This document shows, piece after piece, positions 7,781 to 15,863 of a DNA stretch of 38,574 bases. The stretch's first letter is position 1, and every line of letters begins with the position of its first letter. Under the pieces are notes generated by a model. The model made no database searches. It was not told the DNA's origin and was given only the letters and a program-made list of their open reading frames with translations. The stretch spans positions 1 to 38,574 of the forward strand of contig JAFAMZ010000318.1 in the NCBI GenBank assembly GCA_019232935.1, written 5' to 3'. Both the position numbers and the translations under genes were made by a program. This DNA is from Silvibacterium sp. Its GTDB lineage: Bacteria > Acidobacteriota > Terriglobia > Terriglobales > Acidobacteriaceae.

Positions 7781-9421
7781 ATGCAAAAACCACTTGCAAC
7801 GTCGCTGGCAACTCTGCTGGTTGCCGGTCAGATGGCAGGACCCGCCACCATCCAGGCGCAGTCCTATGGTTCGACTTCCACCCCGATCAAGCATCTCGTC
7901 GTGATCTTCCAGGAGAACGTTTCCTTCGACCATTACTTCGGCACCTACCCGCGCGCGACGAACCCGCCTAATGAACCAAAGTTCCATGCCAGGTCCGGAA
8001 CTCCCGCCGTCAACGGCTACACCGACGGCCTGCTCTTCACCAATCCCAACTACCTGAATACAGCGGTCAACGGTGCCGGTGCATCTAACCCCTTTCGTCT
8101 CGACCGCTCTGAGGCAGCCACCGCCGACCAGGATCATGACTACACGCCCGAGCAGCAGGCCTTTCACGCCGGCCTGATGGATTCCTTCCCGGCTTTTACC
8201 GGGACCGCCGGGCCGCCGCCGAACGGAAGCACGCAGACGACCACCGGCCTGGTCATGGGCTACTACGACGGCAACACGGTTACGGCGCTCTGGAATTACG
8301 CCCAGCGCTATGCCATGAGTGACAACTCCTTCGGCACCACCTTCGGCCCCTCGACGCCGGGCGCAATCAATCTCATCTCCGGCCAGACCAACAACGTCAC
8401 CGACCAGATCAATGCAGGCGGCGACGTCATCGGCGATGGGTCGGGCGGCTTCACCCTCATCAGCGATGCCGACCCGGTCGGCGACGTCTGCTCTACCACC
8501 ACCGGCGCCCTCGTACAACTCTCCGGCCAGAACGTCGGCGACCTGCTCAACTCCGTCGGCATCACCTGGGGATTCTTTGAAGGCGGCTTCGACCTCACCA
8601 AGACGAACCCCAACGGCACCACCGGCTGCAAGCGCTCCCACAAATCTGCGATCACCGGCAGCACCAAGCTCGACTACATCCCGCACCACCAGCCCTTCCA
8701 GTACTACAAGTCGACCGCCAACCCACAGCACCTCCGTCCCAGCTCACCCGCCATGATCGGAGTCGATGGCGACCAGGCAAATCACCAATACGACCTGACC
8801 GACTTCTATACCGCCGTCAACAACGGCAACATGCCTGCCGTCAGCTTCCTCAAGGCCGCGGGATACCAGGATGGTCACGCCGGATACTCCGATCCGCTCG
8901 ACGAGCAGACCTTCATCGTCAACGTGATCAACTTCCTGCAGAAGAAGTCTGATTTGTGGAAGTCCACCGCCGTGATCATCGCCTACGACGACTCCGATGG
9001 CTGGTACGACCACCAGATGGGCCCCATCGTCAATCAGTCTCAGACCTCGGCCGATGCTCTCACCGCGCCCGGACAGTGCGGGAGCTCCTCCAACTCCCTC
9101 GACGGCCCCAAAGCCCCCCATGTTCAGGGGCGCTGCGGCTATGGCCCGCGCCTTCCGCTGCTCGTCATCTCCCCTTGGGCCAAACAGAACTACGTCGACC
9201 ACACCGTAACCGACCAGTCATCGATCCTCCGCTTCATCGAGGACAACTGGGTCGGCGGACAGCGCATCGAAGGCTCTTTCGACGAACTCGCCGGCACGCT
9301 GGACAGCATGTTCGACTTCAAGAGGCCGTCCAATGAGGGCCAGTACCTCCTCGATCCCTCCACCGGCATCGTCACCTCCGACCAGAGCAACGACGGAAAC
9401 AGCCACGGCTGGAACTTTTAG
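7781..9421 (+). CDS. Secreted phosphoesterase (phospholipase C / acid phosphatase family)
   Basis: A 546-residue member of the phosphoesterase family that includes bacterial phospholipases C and the acid phosphatase AcpA. The N-terminal metal and nucleophile region is HLVVIFQENVSFDHYFGTYP. The downstream metal-binding segment is AYDDSDGWYDHQ, followed by GPRLPLLVISPWAK and a C-terminal RFIEDNW block typical of the family. The ATG at 7781 has GAGG six bases before it and starts a signal peptide (about 1-28, ending IQAQ). The longer GTG start at 7718 has no such support. Its probable role is extracellular release of phosphate or an alcohol from phosphate esters, feeding the divergent TonB receptor. 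A strong hairpin terminator follows. Confidence 0.9.
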   Translation: MQKPLATSLATLLVAGQMAGPATIQAQSYGSTSTPIKHLVVIFQENVSFDHYFGTYPRATNPPNEPKFHARSGTPAVNGYTDGLLFTNPNYLNTAVNGAGASNPFRLDRSEAATADQDHDYTPEQQAFHAGLMDSFPAFTGTAGPPPNGSTQTTTGLVMGYYDGNTVTALWNYAQRYAMSDNSFGTTFGPSTPGAINLISGQTNNVTDQINAGGDVIGDGSGGFTLISDADPVGDVCSTTTGALVQLSGQNVGDLLNSVGITWGFFEGGFDLTKTNPNGTTGCKRSHKSAITGSTKLDYIPHHQPFQYYKSTANPQHLRPSSPAMIGVDGDQANHQYDLTDFYTAVNNGNMPAVSFLKAAGYQDGHAGYSDPLDEQTFIVNVINFLQKKSDLWKSTAVIIAYDDSDGWYDHQMGPIVNQSQTSADALTAPGQCGSSSNSLDGPKAPHVQGRCGYGPRLPLLVISPWAKQNYVDHTVTDQSSILRFIEDNWVGGQRIEGSFDELAGTLDSMFDFKRPSNEGQYLLDPSTGIVTSDQSNDGNSHGWNF

Positions 9422-9442
9422 CTCTGTACTTCCCTCCGCTTG

Positions 9443-9466
9443 GGGTAGCAGCCTGCGCTGCTACCC
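9443..9466 (+). terminator. Hairpin terminator after the phosphoesterase
   Basis: GGGTAGCAGC and GCTGCTACCC form a perfect 10-bp stem with a four-base loop, followed by a T-rich stretch (TTCTCCTTTT). It ends 10 bases before the AGGAG that serves the multicopper oxidase. Expression of that gene would need read-through or its own promoter. Confidence 0.8.
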
Positions 9467-9490
9467 TTCTCCTTTTAGGAGACTCCCGCC

Positions 9491-11158
9491 CTGATCACCC
9501 GCCGCCGTTTCCTGAGCACTACCACCCTCGCCGCTGCCGCCCTGTCCCTGCGCACCCAGAAGGCTGACCGGAAAACAGCGCAATCCCAGGCCCCGGTCCT
9601 TGCTCCATCGACCCTGCCGGCCTTCGTTGACTCCCTACCCATCCCCGCAGTCGCCGGCCCCTCCGGAACCCGCCCCGATCCCGATGACCCGAAGCATCAA
9701 ATCCCCTTCTATCAGCTCGCCATCGCCGAAACGCCCGTCAAACTCCATCGCGACCTGCCGCCCACCCGCATGTGGACCATCGGCGGAACCTTCCCCGGAC
9801 CGACTCTCGAATCTCCCATCGCTCAGGGCATGATCGTCGAATGGCAGAACCGTCTGCCTGCGCGCCACCTTTTCGCCATCGATCACACCCTCCACGGAGC
9901 AGGCCGCAACTTGCCTGACGTCCGCGCCGTCATCCACCTCCACGGCGGACGCACCCGCGCCGCGTCTGACGGATATCCCGAATCGTGGACCGTCCCCGGC
10001 CATTCCCCCGGCAATTCACAGATCTGCCACTACCCCTCGCTCCAGCACGCCGCGCCGCTGTTCTACCACGACCACACCATGGGCATTAACCGCCTAAACA
10101 CCTGGGCCGGAATGATGGGCTTCTGCATCCTCCGCGACGCCCGCGAAGACCCCCTCAATCTGCCCGCCGGATCCCGCGACATCCCCATCCTCATTTGCGA
10201 TCGCACCCTCCGTGCCGACGGCCAGCTCGATTACCCGGTCTCCGAAAAGCCTGGCGAACCCTGGGTGCCCGAGGCCTTCGGAGACGCCATCCTCGCCAAT
10301 GGCAAGCTCCTGCCTTACCTCGATGTCGAGCCCGCCCTCTACCGCTTCCGCCTGCTCAACGGCTCGAACGGACGCTTTTTCCGCTTTTCTCTGACGAATC
10401 GGCCGCACGACGACGCACTGCAGTTCTTCGTCATCGCCTCCGACCAGGGACTCCTCGCCGCACCCGTGCCCCTGCGCCGCATCACCCTCGCCCCCGCCGA
10501 ACGCGCCGAGGTCCTCATCGACTTCACGCCCTTCGCCGGACAACATCTCGAACTCATCAGCGACAGCTTCCAGATCCTGCAATTCCGCGTGGCCACCGGT
10601 GGTTCTCTCGGCACAAATAAAGTTGTCATCCCGAGCGCAGCGCGCAGCGCAGACACCATCCCCTCCACCCTTCACCCCACTCCACGCATCCCCGAATCCG
10701 CCGCCGTGCGCACCCGCCGCCTCACCCTTGACGAAAATATGGACTACATCCGCCGCTCCATGGGCATGCTGCTCAACAACACCCCCTGGCACGCACCGAT
10801 CACCGAGAAGCCCGTCCTCCACTCGACCGAGATATGGGAGTTCGTCAACCTCACCGACGACTCCCATCCTATCCATCTGCATTTAGTCCGGTTCCAGATC
10901 CTCGACCGCCGCCCTTTCGATCAGTTCGCATATCAGTCCAAAGGCACGCTGCATTTCTTCGGACCAGCCAAGCCGCCCGCCCCCGAAGAAATGGGCTGGA
11001 AAGATACCGTCCGCGCCGACCCCGCCATGGTCACCCGCATCATCATCCCCTTCGACGGATACGCGGGACGCTACATCTGGCACTGCCACATCCTCGAGCA
11101 TGAAGACAACGAAATGATGCGGCCGTATGAGGTCCTGCCCGAAGGTTCACACTCCTGA
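9491..11158 (+). CDS. Tat-exported multicopper oxidase (CotA/bilirubin oxidase-like)
   Basis: A 555-residue periplasmic copper oxidase that oxidises a substrate with O2. All copper-site motifs are present: HLHGG, FYHDHTMG, HPIHLHLVRF and WHCHILEHEDNEMM, the last holding the type 1 Cys and axial Met. The frame is open from CTG at 9491. It encodes ITRRRFLSTTTLAAAALSL, a twin-arginine signal, then the family's usual LPIPAVAG and FYQLAIAET. An in-frame TAG at 9476 forbids an earlier start, and no ATG, GTG or TTG occurs before 9770, which lies inside the first copper domain. AGGAG ends ten bases before the CTG. The start is therefore CTG, or an ATG lost by mutation or misreading. The substrate is unknown; copper tolerance or phenolic oxidation is possible. 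Confidence 0.9.
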   Translation: MITRRRFLSTTTLAAAALSLRTQKADRKTAQSQAPVLAPSTLPAFVDSLPIPAVAGPSGTRPDPDDPKHQIPFYQLAIAETPVKLHRDLPPTRMWTIGGTFPGPTLESPIAQGMIVEWQNRLPARHLFAIDHTLHGAGRNLPDVRAVIHLHGGRTRAASDGYPESWTVPGHSPGNSQICHYPSLQHAAPLFYHDHTMGINRLNTWAGMMGFCILRDAREDPLNLPAGSRDIPILICDRTLRADGQLDYPVSEKPGEPWVPEAFGDAILANGKLLPYLDVEPALYRFRLLNGSNGRFFRFSLTNRPHDDALQFFVIASDQGLLAAPVPLRRITLAPAERAEVLIDFTPFAGQHLELISDSFQILQFRVATGGSLGTNKVVIPSAARSADTIPSTLHPTPRIPESAAVRTRRLTLDENMDYIRRSMGMLLNNTPWHAPITEKPVLHSTEIWEFVNLTDDSHPIHLHLVRFQILDRRPFDQFAYQSKGTLHFFGPAKPPAPEEMGWKDTVRADPAMVTRIIIPFDGYAGRYIWHCHILEHEDNEMMRPYEVLPEGSHS

Positions 11159-11177
11159 GCTGGCCGAACCATCAGGC

Positions 11178-11558
11178 TCAAGGCGTTCTCCTGGATCTCC
11201 TCGCTGTGGCTCTCTTCGCCCCCGCCTTACCGGCTGACCGAACGGTGTGCGCAGTAACGATCGCTCGAATCAGACCAGGAAAGCGCTTCTCCAATTCCGC
11301 GCACCGCGAGACATTATGCATTTCCACCCCGTGGCGCTCGCTCCGGATCAGGCCCGCCTCGCGCAGAATCCTGAAGTGCTGCGACAGCGTCGATTTTGGA
11401 ATGCTCTTATTGCTCACCGCCAGAAAATTCGAACAGCTCTGCGGACACTCCTGCGCCATGATGTCCGCATAAATCACCAGCCGCACCGGATCGGACAGGG
11501 CATGCAAGATCCCCTCTACCGTAACGTCTTCGATCGATGGATGAAACAGCGGGCGCAT
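11178..11558 (-). CDS. ArsR-family winged-helix repressor
   Basis: A 126-residue helix-turn-helix regulator. The region ILHALSDPVRLVIYADI begins the ArsR fold, IPKSTLSQHFRILREAGLI is the recognition helix, and RHGVEMHNVSR is the wing. The tail is very basic. There is a CPQSC pair near residue 46, but I cannot show that it binds metal. The ATG at 11558 is preferred because the alternative TTG at 11594 lies inside a palindrome that looks like the operator. Neither start has a good ribosome site. It is divergent from the short-chain dehydrogenase and probably represses it. Confidence 0.85.
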   Translation of the reverse strand: MRPLFHPSIEDVTVEGILHALSDPVRLVIYADIMAQECPQSCSNFLAVSNKSIPKSTLSQHFRILREAGLIRSERHGVEMHNVSRCAELEKRFPGLIRAIVTAHTVRSAGKAGAKRATARRSRRTP

Positions 11559-11584
11559 CCCCCTATTAGAGTCAATCCTGTGGA

Positions 11585-11625
11585 AATAGTTCAACAGTTT
11601 TATTGTTCGTTATTTCTGAACTATT
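11585..11625. promoter_or_regulatory. Inverted repeat between ArsR gene and dehydrogenase
   Basis: AATAGTTCA (11585-11593) and TGAACTATT (11617-11625) are perfect nine-base arms separated by 23 AT-rich bases. The site lies just upstream of the regulator start and about 90 bases before the dehydrogenase. That suits binding by the ArsR protein to control both genes. This is inferred from position and symmetry. Confidence 0.5.
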
Positions 11626-11715
11626 GAATCCTGTCCCCAACCAGGGTCATCTCTTTACCCGAGCAAGGCAAAGCCTTCGGCTCCAGTTCAATGATCTTGA
11701 GGAGAAGCAATCCAA

Positions 11716-12462
11716 ATGAGCAAACTTAAAGGTAAAGTCGCAGTCGTCACGGGCGCTTCCAAAGGCATCGGAGCCGCTATTGCCAAATCCCTCGGCGCCG
11801 AAGGCGCATCCGTTGTCGTGAACTACGCCTCCAGCAAAGCCGGAGCCGACGCCGTTGTCGATTCCATCACCAAAGCCGGCGGCAAGGCCGTCGCGGTTGG
11901 CGGAGACGTCTCCAAGGCCGCCGATGCCGAAAAAATCATTGGCACCGCCGTCAAAAGCTTCGGACGCCTCGACATCCTGGTCAACAACTCCGGCGTCTAC
12001 GAGTTTCAGCCCATTGAAGCCATCACCGAAGAGCATTATCAGAGGCTCTTCAACATCAACGTCCTCGGCCTGCTTCTCACCACGCAATCCGCCGTCAAGC
12101 ATCTCTCTGAGGGCGGCAGCGTCATCAACATCGGTTCAGCCGTAACCGAAGTATTCCCGCCCGCCACCGCCGTATATACCGGAACCAAGGGCGCCGTCGA
12201 CGCTATCACCGGAGTTCTCGCCAAGGAGCTCGGGCCTCGTAAGATCCGGGTCAACGGGCTGAACCCCGGCATGGTCGAAACCGAAGGCACACAGGCCGGA
12301 GGCTTCCTCGGAGGAGACTTCGAGAAGGGCCTTGTCGCCCAGACTCCGCTCGGCCGCGTCGGCCAGGTCGATGACATCTCCTCCGTCGCCGTCTTCCTCG
12401 CCTCTGACGACTCCAAATGGCTCACCGGCGAAACCATCGTCGCCAGCGGCGGCCTCCGCTAA
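11716..12462 (+). CDS. Short-chain dehydrogenase/reductase
   Basis: A 248-residue classical SDR. The cofactor motif TGASKGIG is near residue 14, followed by the NNSGV structural motif. The catalytic Ser is in INIGSAV, and Tyr and Lys are in YTGTK. NPGMVETEG follows, then a C-terminal LTGETIVASGG that is typical of glucose 1-dehydrogenase and 3-oxoacyl-ACP reductase-like members. NADP preference is likely but not proven. GGAG lies 11 bases before the ATG. It is divergent from the ArsR regulator, and such pairs often control an electrophile- or stress-inducible reductase. The substrate cannot be told from sequence. Confidence 0.9.
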   Translation: MSKLKGKVAVVTGASKGIGAAIAKSLGAEGASVVVNYASSKAGADAVVDSITKAGGKAVAVGGDVSKAADAEKIIGTAVKSFGRLDILVNNSGVYEFQPIEAITEEHYQRLFNINVLGLLLTTQSAVKHLSEGGSVINIGSAVTEVFPPATAVYTGTKGAVDAITGVLAKELGPRKIRVNGLNPGMVETEGTQAGGFLGGDFEKGLVAQTPLGRVGQVDDISSVAVFLASDDSKWLTGETIVASGGLR

Positions 12463-12860
12463 GGCCTTATTCATTCCTAACTAACTGTGGCGCGGGTGCC
12501 CCATCCTTTTCGCGCTTTTGCGGAAAGGGTGGGATGCACGATCTATCTTCGCCACCTGCCCTCGACGCGCTGCAACGTTTGGCAGGCCACATCTCGAACA
12601 TGAAGCCGAATGGTGTCCCCGTTTGAAGTGTTCGTGGTAGGCTCGCCATTTAGTTTCCCATAAGCGGACTCACGGACCTACTCGATCCCCAATGTGTGCA
12701 TCGGCGATGAGGCATCAACTGAAAATAAGCGCGTTTCCCAATACCTATCTGCGTTTCGCCGCGCAAAGCAAGCTCGATGAGTTGAGCTGGCTTCCGTGAG
12801 AAGGCCGGTCCCTGTCATAAGAGTCGTTGATGGTCTCCTCGACGACAAAAAAGGCCTGGG
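12463..12860. other. Spacer with one palindromic element, otherwise nothing recognised
   Basis: Apart from the inverted repeat at 12496-12539, I see no gene, RNA or clear terminator in this 398-base gap. The frames that cross it are short and have no ribosome sites. Confidence 0.5.
12496..12539. repeat. Imperfect palindrome after the dehydrogenase
   Basis: GTGCCCCATCCTTTTCGC pairs with GCGGAAAGGGTGGGATGCAC around a short GCTTTT loop, with a two-base bulge and a few mismatches. It begins 33 bases after the dehydrogenase stop. It may act as a terminator or be an interspersed palindromic repeat. No second copy was found in this window. Confidence 0.55.
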
Positions 12861-13529
12861 TCAACTCGATCGGATGGAGGGACGCCCGATGGCTTGCAGG
12901 TAATCAGTTGCCCACCTGCTCCAGCTGTCTGATAAATGGGGATTTCCCAGGAGCCGTGTGGCCTCGCCCCGATCGCGGTAGTAGATGCGCGACACATCGC
13001 GTATGGTGAGTCCGTGATCGGGTCTTGAAAGGATGCGAATCTCGTCGCCGGCGCCGATGGTTCCCTCAACCACAATGCGCAGATAACTGCCCGGACGGAG
13101 CGCGTCGGTGAACCGGCGCGGGAATAGCGGGTCGTTCATTCGAAATCCCAACTTCCAGCAAGGGCCGCGTGGCTCAGACACTTCAAGAACCGTGGTCCCG
13201 ATTTGCCAACGCTCTCCGATGACAGCGCCGTTCACATCGATTCCTTCGGTGGTGAGGTTTTCACCGAACTCACCGAACCCGAGCGGCCGACCGAGTTCGT
13301 GTTGCCACCAGCAGATGTCTTCATTGGCAAAGGCATAGACCGCTTTGTCATATCCGCCGTGTACCTTCCGATCTGCCTGATCGTCTCCATCAAGGTTGAC
13401 TCCCCGAACAGCCACTCTGCCGGTGACGGGCGACTTCCAAATGGCACTTTTGGCAAGTTGACCTTGCAATTCGAACTCTTGTGGCGCACCAACGTTTACA
13501 GAGAGAAGCCTTCCTGAGCTAATTGCCAT
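12861..13529 (-). CDS. MOSC domain protein, YiiM type
   Basis: A 222-residue protein with a MOSC beta-barrel: residues about 25-165 include VRGVNLDGDDQADRKVHGG and FGENLTTEG. The conserved cysteine lies in EPRGPCWKLGFRM. A C-terminal three-helix extension (about 170-215, DVSRIYYRDRGEATRLL) is characteristic of YiiM. YiiM-like proteins use molybdenum cofactor to reduce N-hydroxylated bases or related compounds. The ATG at 13529 follows AAGGAA by eight bases; the frame upstream of it is not conserved in character. It lies downstream of the two DM13 genes on the same strand, but a 211-base gap makes co-transcription uncertain. Confidence 0.88.
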   Translation of the reverse strand: MAISSGRLLSVNVGAPQEFELQGQLAKSAIWKSPVTGRVAVRGVNLDGDDQADRKVHGGYDKAVYAFANEDICWWQHELGRPLGFGEFGENLTTEGIDVNGAVIGERWQIGTTVLEVSEPRGPCWKLGFRMNDPLFPRRFTDALRPGSYLRIVVEGTIGAGDEIRILSRPDHGLTIRDVSRIYYRDRGEATRLLGNPHLSDSWSRWATDYLQAIGRPSIRSS

Positions 13530-13740
13530 AGTCTCATTCCTTTTAGACGAATCGGGACAGGTGCGTTCAGGCATCCAACAACGCCTCCAGCTTGCGGCGC
13601 TCACGAAATGTATAGATTTCATGCGGCCAAGATGGCCCTCAGAAATCTCACCATCTAATTCGATTTTCTGTCGCTCGTTTCGCTTTGGCACCAGGGAATC
13701 CTTGACGGCCTTCGCAATTCATAACGTGAGTTACCTGGAT

Positions 13741-14238
13741 TCAGAACGGCTGCAGCGTTGCTGTTCCGAAAACGGCGTGGAATCGCTCACAGTAAATAGC
13801 TACTGTGCTGTATTGCGCGAAGTCGGTGTTGGCTGGAAGCTTATAATCCTGATCGCCCTGATTGCCCTTCAGTGCGCCGATTTCAACCGAGGCTAAAGCC
13901 TTTCCCGGCACAGTGCTCTGGAGCCCCGGGTCGTCGGCTGTGGCAAGGACAACGTGTACATCCGGACCATTCGACGTATGGAAATCGGTGAGCCGCAGAG
14001 TCAGGGCTCCATCGGGTTGGCGGTAGACCGTCGCTCGACCGCTCGTCTCATGCAACTTTCCGCTCAGCGTGCCAGTATAGATGGGCTGGGCGTCACGATC
14101 TGCGGCAAAAGGAGCGGCCTCGCTTACGCGCTTGTTGATGAACAATTTTTCAGGCCGGAAGAGATACCAGAGTGCACCGACCACGATGAGAGAAGCCACT
14201 GCAGACAGCAGTTTGTGTTTGCGCAAGAAGGAAATCAT
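13741..14238 (-). CDS. DM13-domain protein with N-terminal membrane anchor
   Basis: A 165-residue protein. It has a basic N-terminus and one hydrophobic segment (about 11-27, SAVASLIVVGALWYLF), so it is probably anchored in the inner membrane facing the periplasm. The rest is a DM13 domain: SGRATVYRQPDG, LRLTDFHTSNGPDVHV and the closing VAIYCERFHAVFGTATL with the invariant Cys. DM13 domains are proposed to take part in electron transfer or redox chemistry through that Cys. It is a paralogue of the next gene upstream, with a short gap, and the two are probably co-transcribed. Confidence 0.85.
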   Translation of the reverse strand: MISFLRKHKLLSAVASLIVVGALWYLFRPEKLFINKRVSEAAPFAADRDAQPIYTGTLSGKLHETSGRATVYRQPDGALTLRLTDFHTSNGPDVHVVLATADDPGLQSTVPGKALASVEIGALKGNQGDQDYKLPANTDFAQYSTVAIYCERFHAVFGTATLQPF

Positions 14239-14333
14239 GGGGATCCACCGGAATTTATGGGCCAGCTTCGAAAATTTACAGGCCGAGCATCTCTGTATCG
14301 ATGACCGGCCCTAACGATGGGTCGAGCACTTCC

Positions 14334-14756
14334 TCAGAATTTCTCCAAAGGAGCCGTACCGAAGTTTGCATTGAAGCGCTCGCAGTAGATGGCTACGGTA
14401 TGAAACTTACTTAGATCAGTACCTGCCGGGATATCGTAATTCTGGTCTCCCTCATTGCCCTTGAGCTTGCCGAGTTCGACACGCTCAACGTTGTTCTTGA
14501 GGAAGTTGTCGTTGTCCCGCGCGTCATTTGCGGCAATCAGCAGCACGTGTACGTCAGGACCGTTGGATGTTTTGAAGTTGGTAAGGCGCAGGGTCAATTT
14601 GCCGTCAGATCCGTTGTAGATTGACGCGCGACCGCTGGTGGAATGCACCTGGCCATGGAAGACACCCGTTTGAACAGGCGTGGAGCTTTGAGCAAACGCG
14701 GCGGTCGCAGCGAGTGATAGAACAGCGATGCTGGTGAGTTTCTGAAGGCGATTCAT
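14334..14756 (-). CDS. Secreted DM13-domain protein
   Basis: A 140-residue protein with a cleavable signal peptide (about 1-22, ending AAFAQ), followed by one DM13 domain. The domain has SGRASIYNGSDGKLTLRL, FKTSNGPDVHVLL and VAIYCERFNANFGTAPL. The ATG at 14756 follows AAGGA by seven bases. It shares most of its motifs with the downstream DM13 protein but is secreted rather than anchored, so the pair looks like a tandem duplication that diverged in localisation. The alpha/beta hydrolase upstream ends about 40 bases before it and may share a transcript. Confidence 0.87.
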   Translation of the reverse strand: MNRLQKLTSIAVLSLAATAAFAQSSTPVQTGVFHGQVHSTSGRASIYNGSDGKLTLRLTNFKTSNGPDVHVLLIAANDARDNDNFLKNNVERVELGKLKGNEGDQNYDIPAGTDLSKFHTVAIYCERFNANFGTAPLEKF

Positions 14757-14797
14757 ACTAGTTCCTTTCAAGTTTGCTTCGGTTGACCCAGACGGGT

Positions 14798-15706
14798 TTA
14801 GCGTTTCCGCGCGACTACGTCGTCGTAAAAACGATGGATGTGGTCCGAGATATATGCGAGGCAATCTTCCACCGCAAAGTGCCCAGCCTCGAGCCGATGC
14901 ATCTCGGCCTTCGGAAGATCAGCCAGGTATGCTTCTCCACCCTCGCGAGTGAAGAAGATGTCGTCCTGTCCCCAAAAGATGATTGTCGGAGGCTGACGCT
15001 TCCTGAGAAGCTCCTGCCACTTTGGATACAGCACGACGTTATTGCGATAGTCGTAGAAGAGATCAAGCTGGATCCGCCGCCCATTTGGCTTCTGCAGCGT
15101 GGTGTAGTAATCGGAGTTCCAGTTGTCTGGACTGATCAGCTCAGGCAGTTTCGATCCGTGCAGATAGACCGTCTTCACAGTGTCATATTCGAGCAGACCC
15201 GCGACTCCTGCTTCGCTTTCAGGAGTGCGGTTGTGCCAGAGTGCGTTCCGCAAGCCGCCCCAGGCTTCGGTGAATCCAACCTCGTAGGCGTTGGTGTTCT
15301 GGATGATGAGCCATTCGAGAGATTCGGGTTTTTGGGTGACGATGCGAAAGCCAACCGGCCCTCCGTAGTCCTGTGCATAGAGTCCGAAGCGGTCGAAGCC
15401 CTTCTGCTCAAGCAAGTGCGCGGTGACTTCGGCGAGTTTGTCAAAGGTGTAGGGGAATTTCGCCGGATCGGGGGCGTCGGTATTGCCGAAGCCGGGGTAA
15501 TCCGGCGAGAGGACGTGGAAGCCGTCGGCGAGTATCGGGATCAAGTTGCGGTATTGGTGCGATGAGGAAGGAAAGCCGTGCAGCAGGACGAGCTTCGGAT
15601 TGTCAGGACTGCCGGCCTCGCGATAGGCGATGTTGAGTCCGTCGACGGCTAGAGTCTTATATGTGACCGTTGTGGTTTCGATCGCGGGTGTGTAGTTCTT
15701 CGTCAT
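14798..15706 (-). CDS. Alpha/beta hydrolase (epoxide hydrolase / haloalkane dehalogenase-like)
   Basis: A 302-residue hydrolase. The oxyanion motif is LLHGFPSSSH (about residue 43). The nucleophile elbow is YAQDYGGPVG, with Asp in place of Ser, which groups it with epoxide hydrolases and dehalogenases. The acid is in FWGQDDIFF and the catalytic His is in EAGHFAVED. The cap domain lies between. AAGGA is seven bases before the ATG. No signal peptide is present, so it is cytoplasmic. It is divergent from a LysR gene across a palindrome and is probably the controlled target. The substrate is unknown. Confidence 0.9.
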   Translation of the reverse strand: MTKNYTPAIETTTVTYKTLAVDGLNIAYREAGSPDNPKLVLLHGFPSSSHQYRNLIPILADGFHVLSPDYPGFGNTDAPDPAKFPYTFDKLAEVTAHLLEQKGFDRFGLYAQDYGGPVGFRIVTQKPESLEWLIIQNTNAYEVGFTEAWGGLRNALWHNRTPESEAGVAGLLEYDTVKTVYLHGSKLPELISPDNWNSDYYTTLQKPNGRRIQLDLFYDYRNNVVLYPKWQELLRKRQPPTIIFWGQDDIFFTREGGEAYLADLPKAEMHRLEAGHFAVEDCLAYISDHIHRFYDDVVARKR

Positions 15707-15827
15707 AGGTTTTCCTTCGTTAAGAAGTGGTTAGTCTGGAGCGATTGCTGATCGCTCCGCCTCACGAACTGTTTTCCACACCACATTGGAAGCGCTACAT
15801 CAGTAAGAAGTCACAACGTTTGTTCCG

Positions 15828-15851
15828 ATCACTATTATCAGAAATAGTGAT
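15828..15851. promoter_or_regulatory. Perfect palindrome in the hydrolase-LysR spacer
   Basis: ATCACTATT (15828-15836) and AATAGTGAT (15843-15851) are perfect nine-base arms around six bases. The site contains the T-N11-A arrangement expected of a LysR box. It lies 12 bases before the LysR start, which suits autoregulation together with control of the divergent hydrolase. Confidence 0.7.
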
Positions 15852-15863
15852 AACTTAGCGTTT

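Noticed and set aside
7730-8731. A 333-codon frame on the minus strand opposite the phosphoesterase
   Set aside because: It is a shadow of a GC-rich gene: Gly, Val and Arg rich with no domain, no ribosome site, and fully covered by a gene with clear family motifs.
10094-10882. A 262-codon minus-strand frame opposite the multicopper oxidase
   Set aside because: It is the complement of copper-binding domains of the oxidase and is Gly/Glu/Val rich without family signals.
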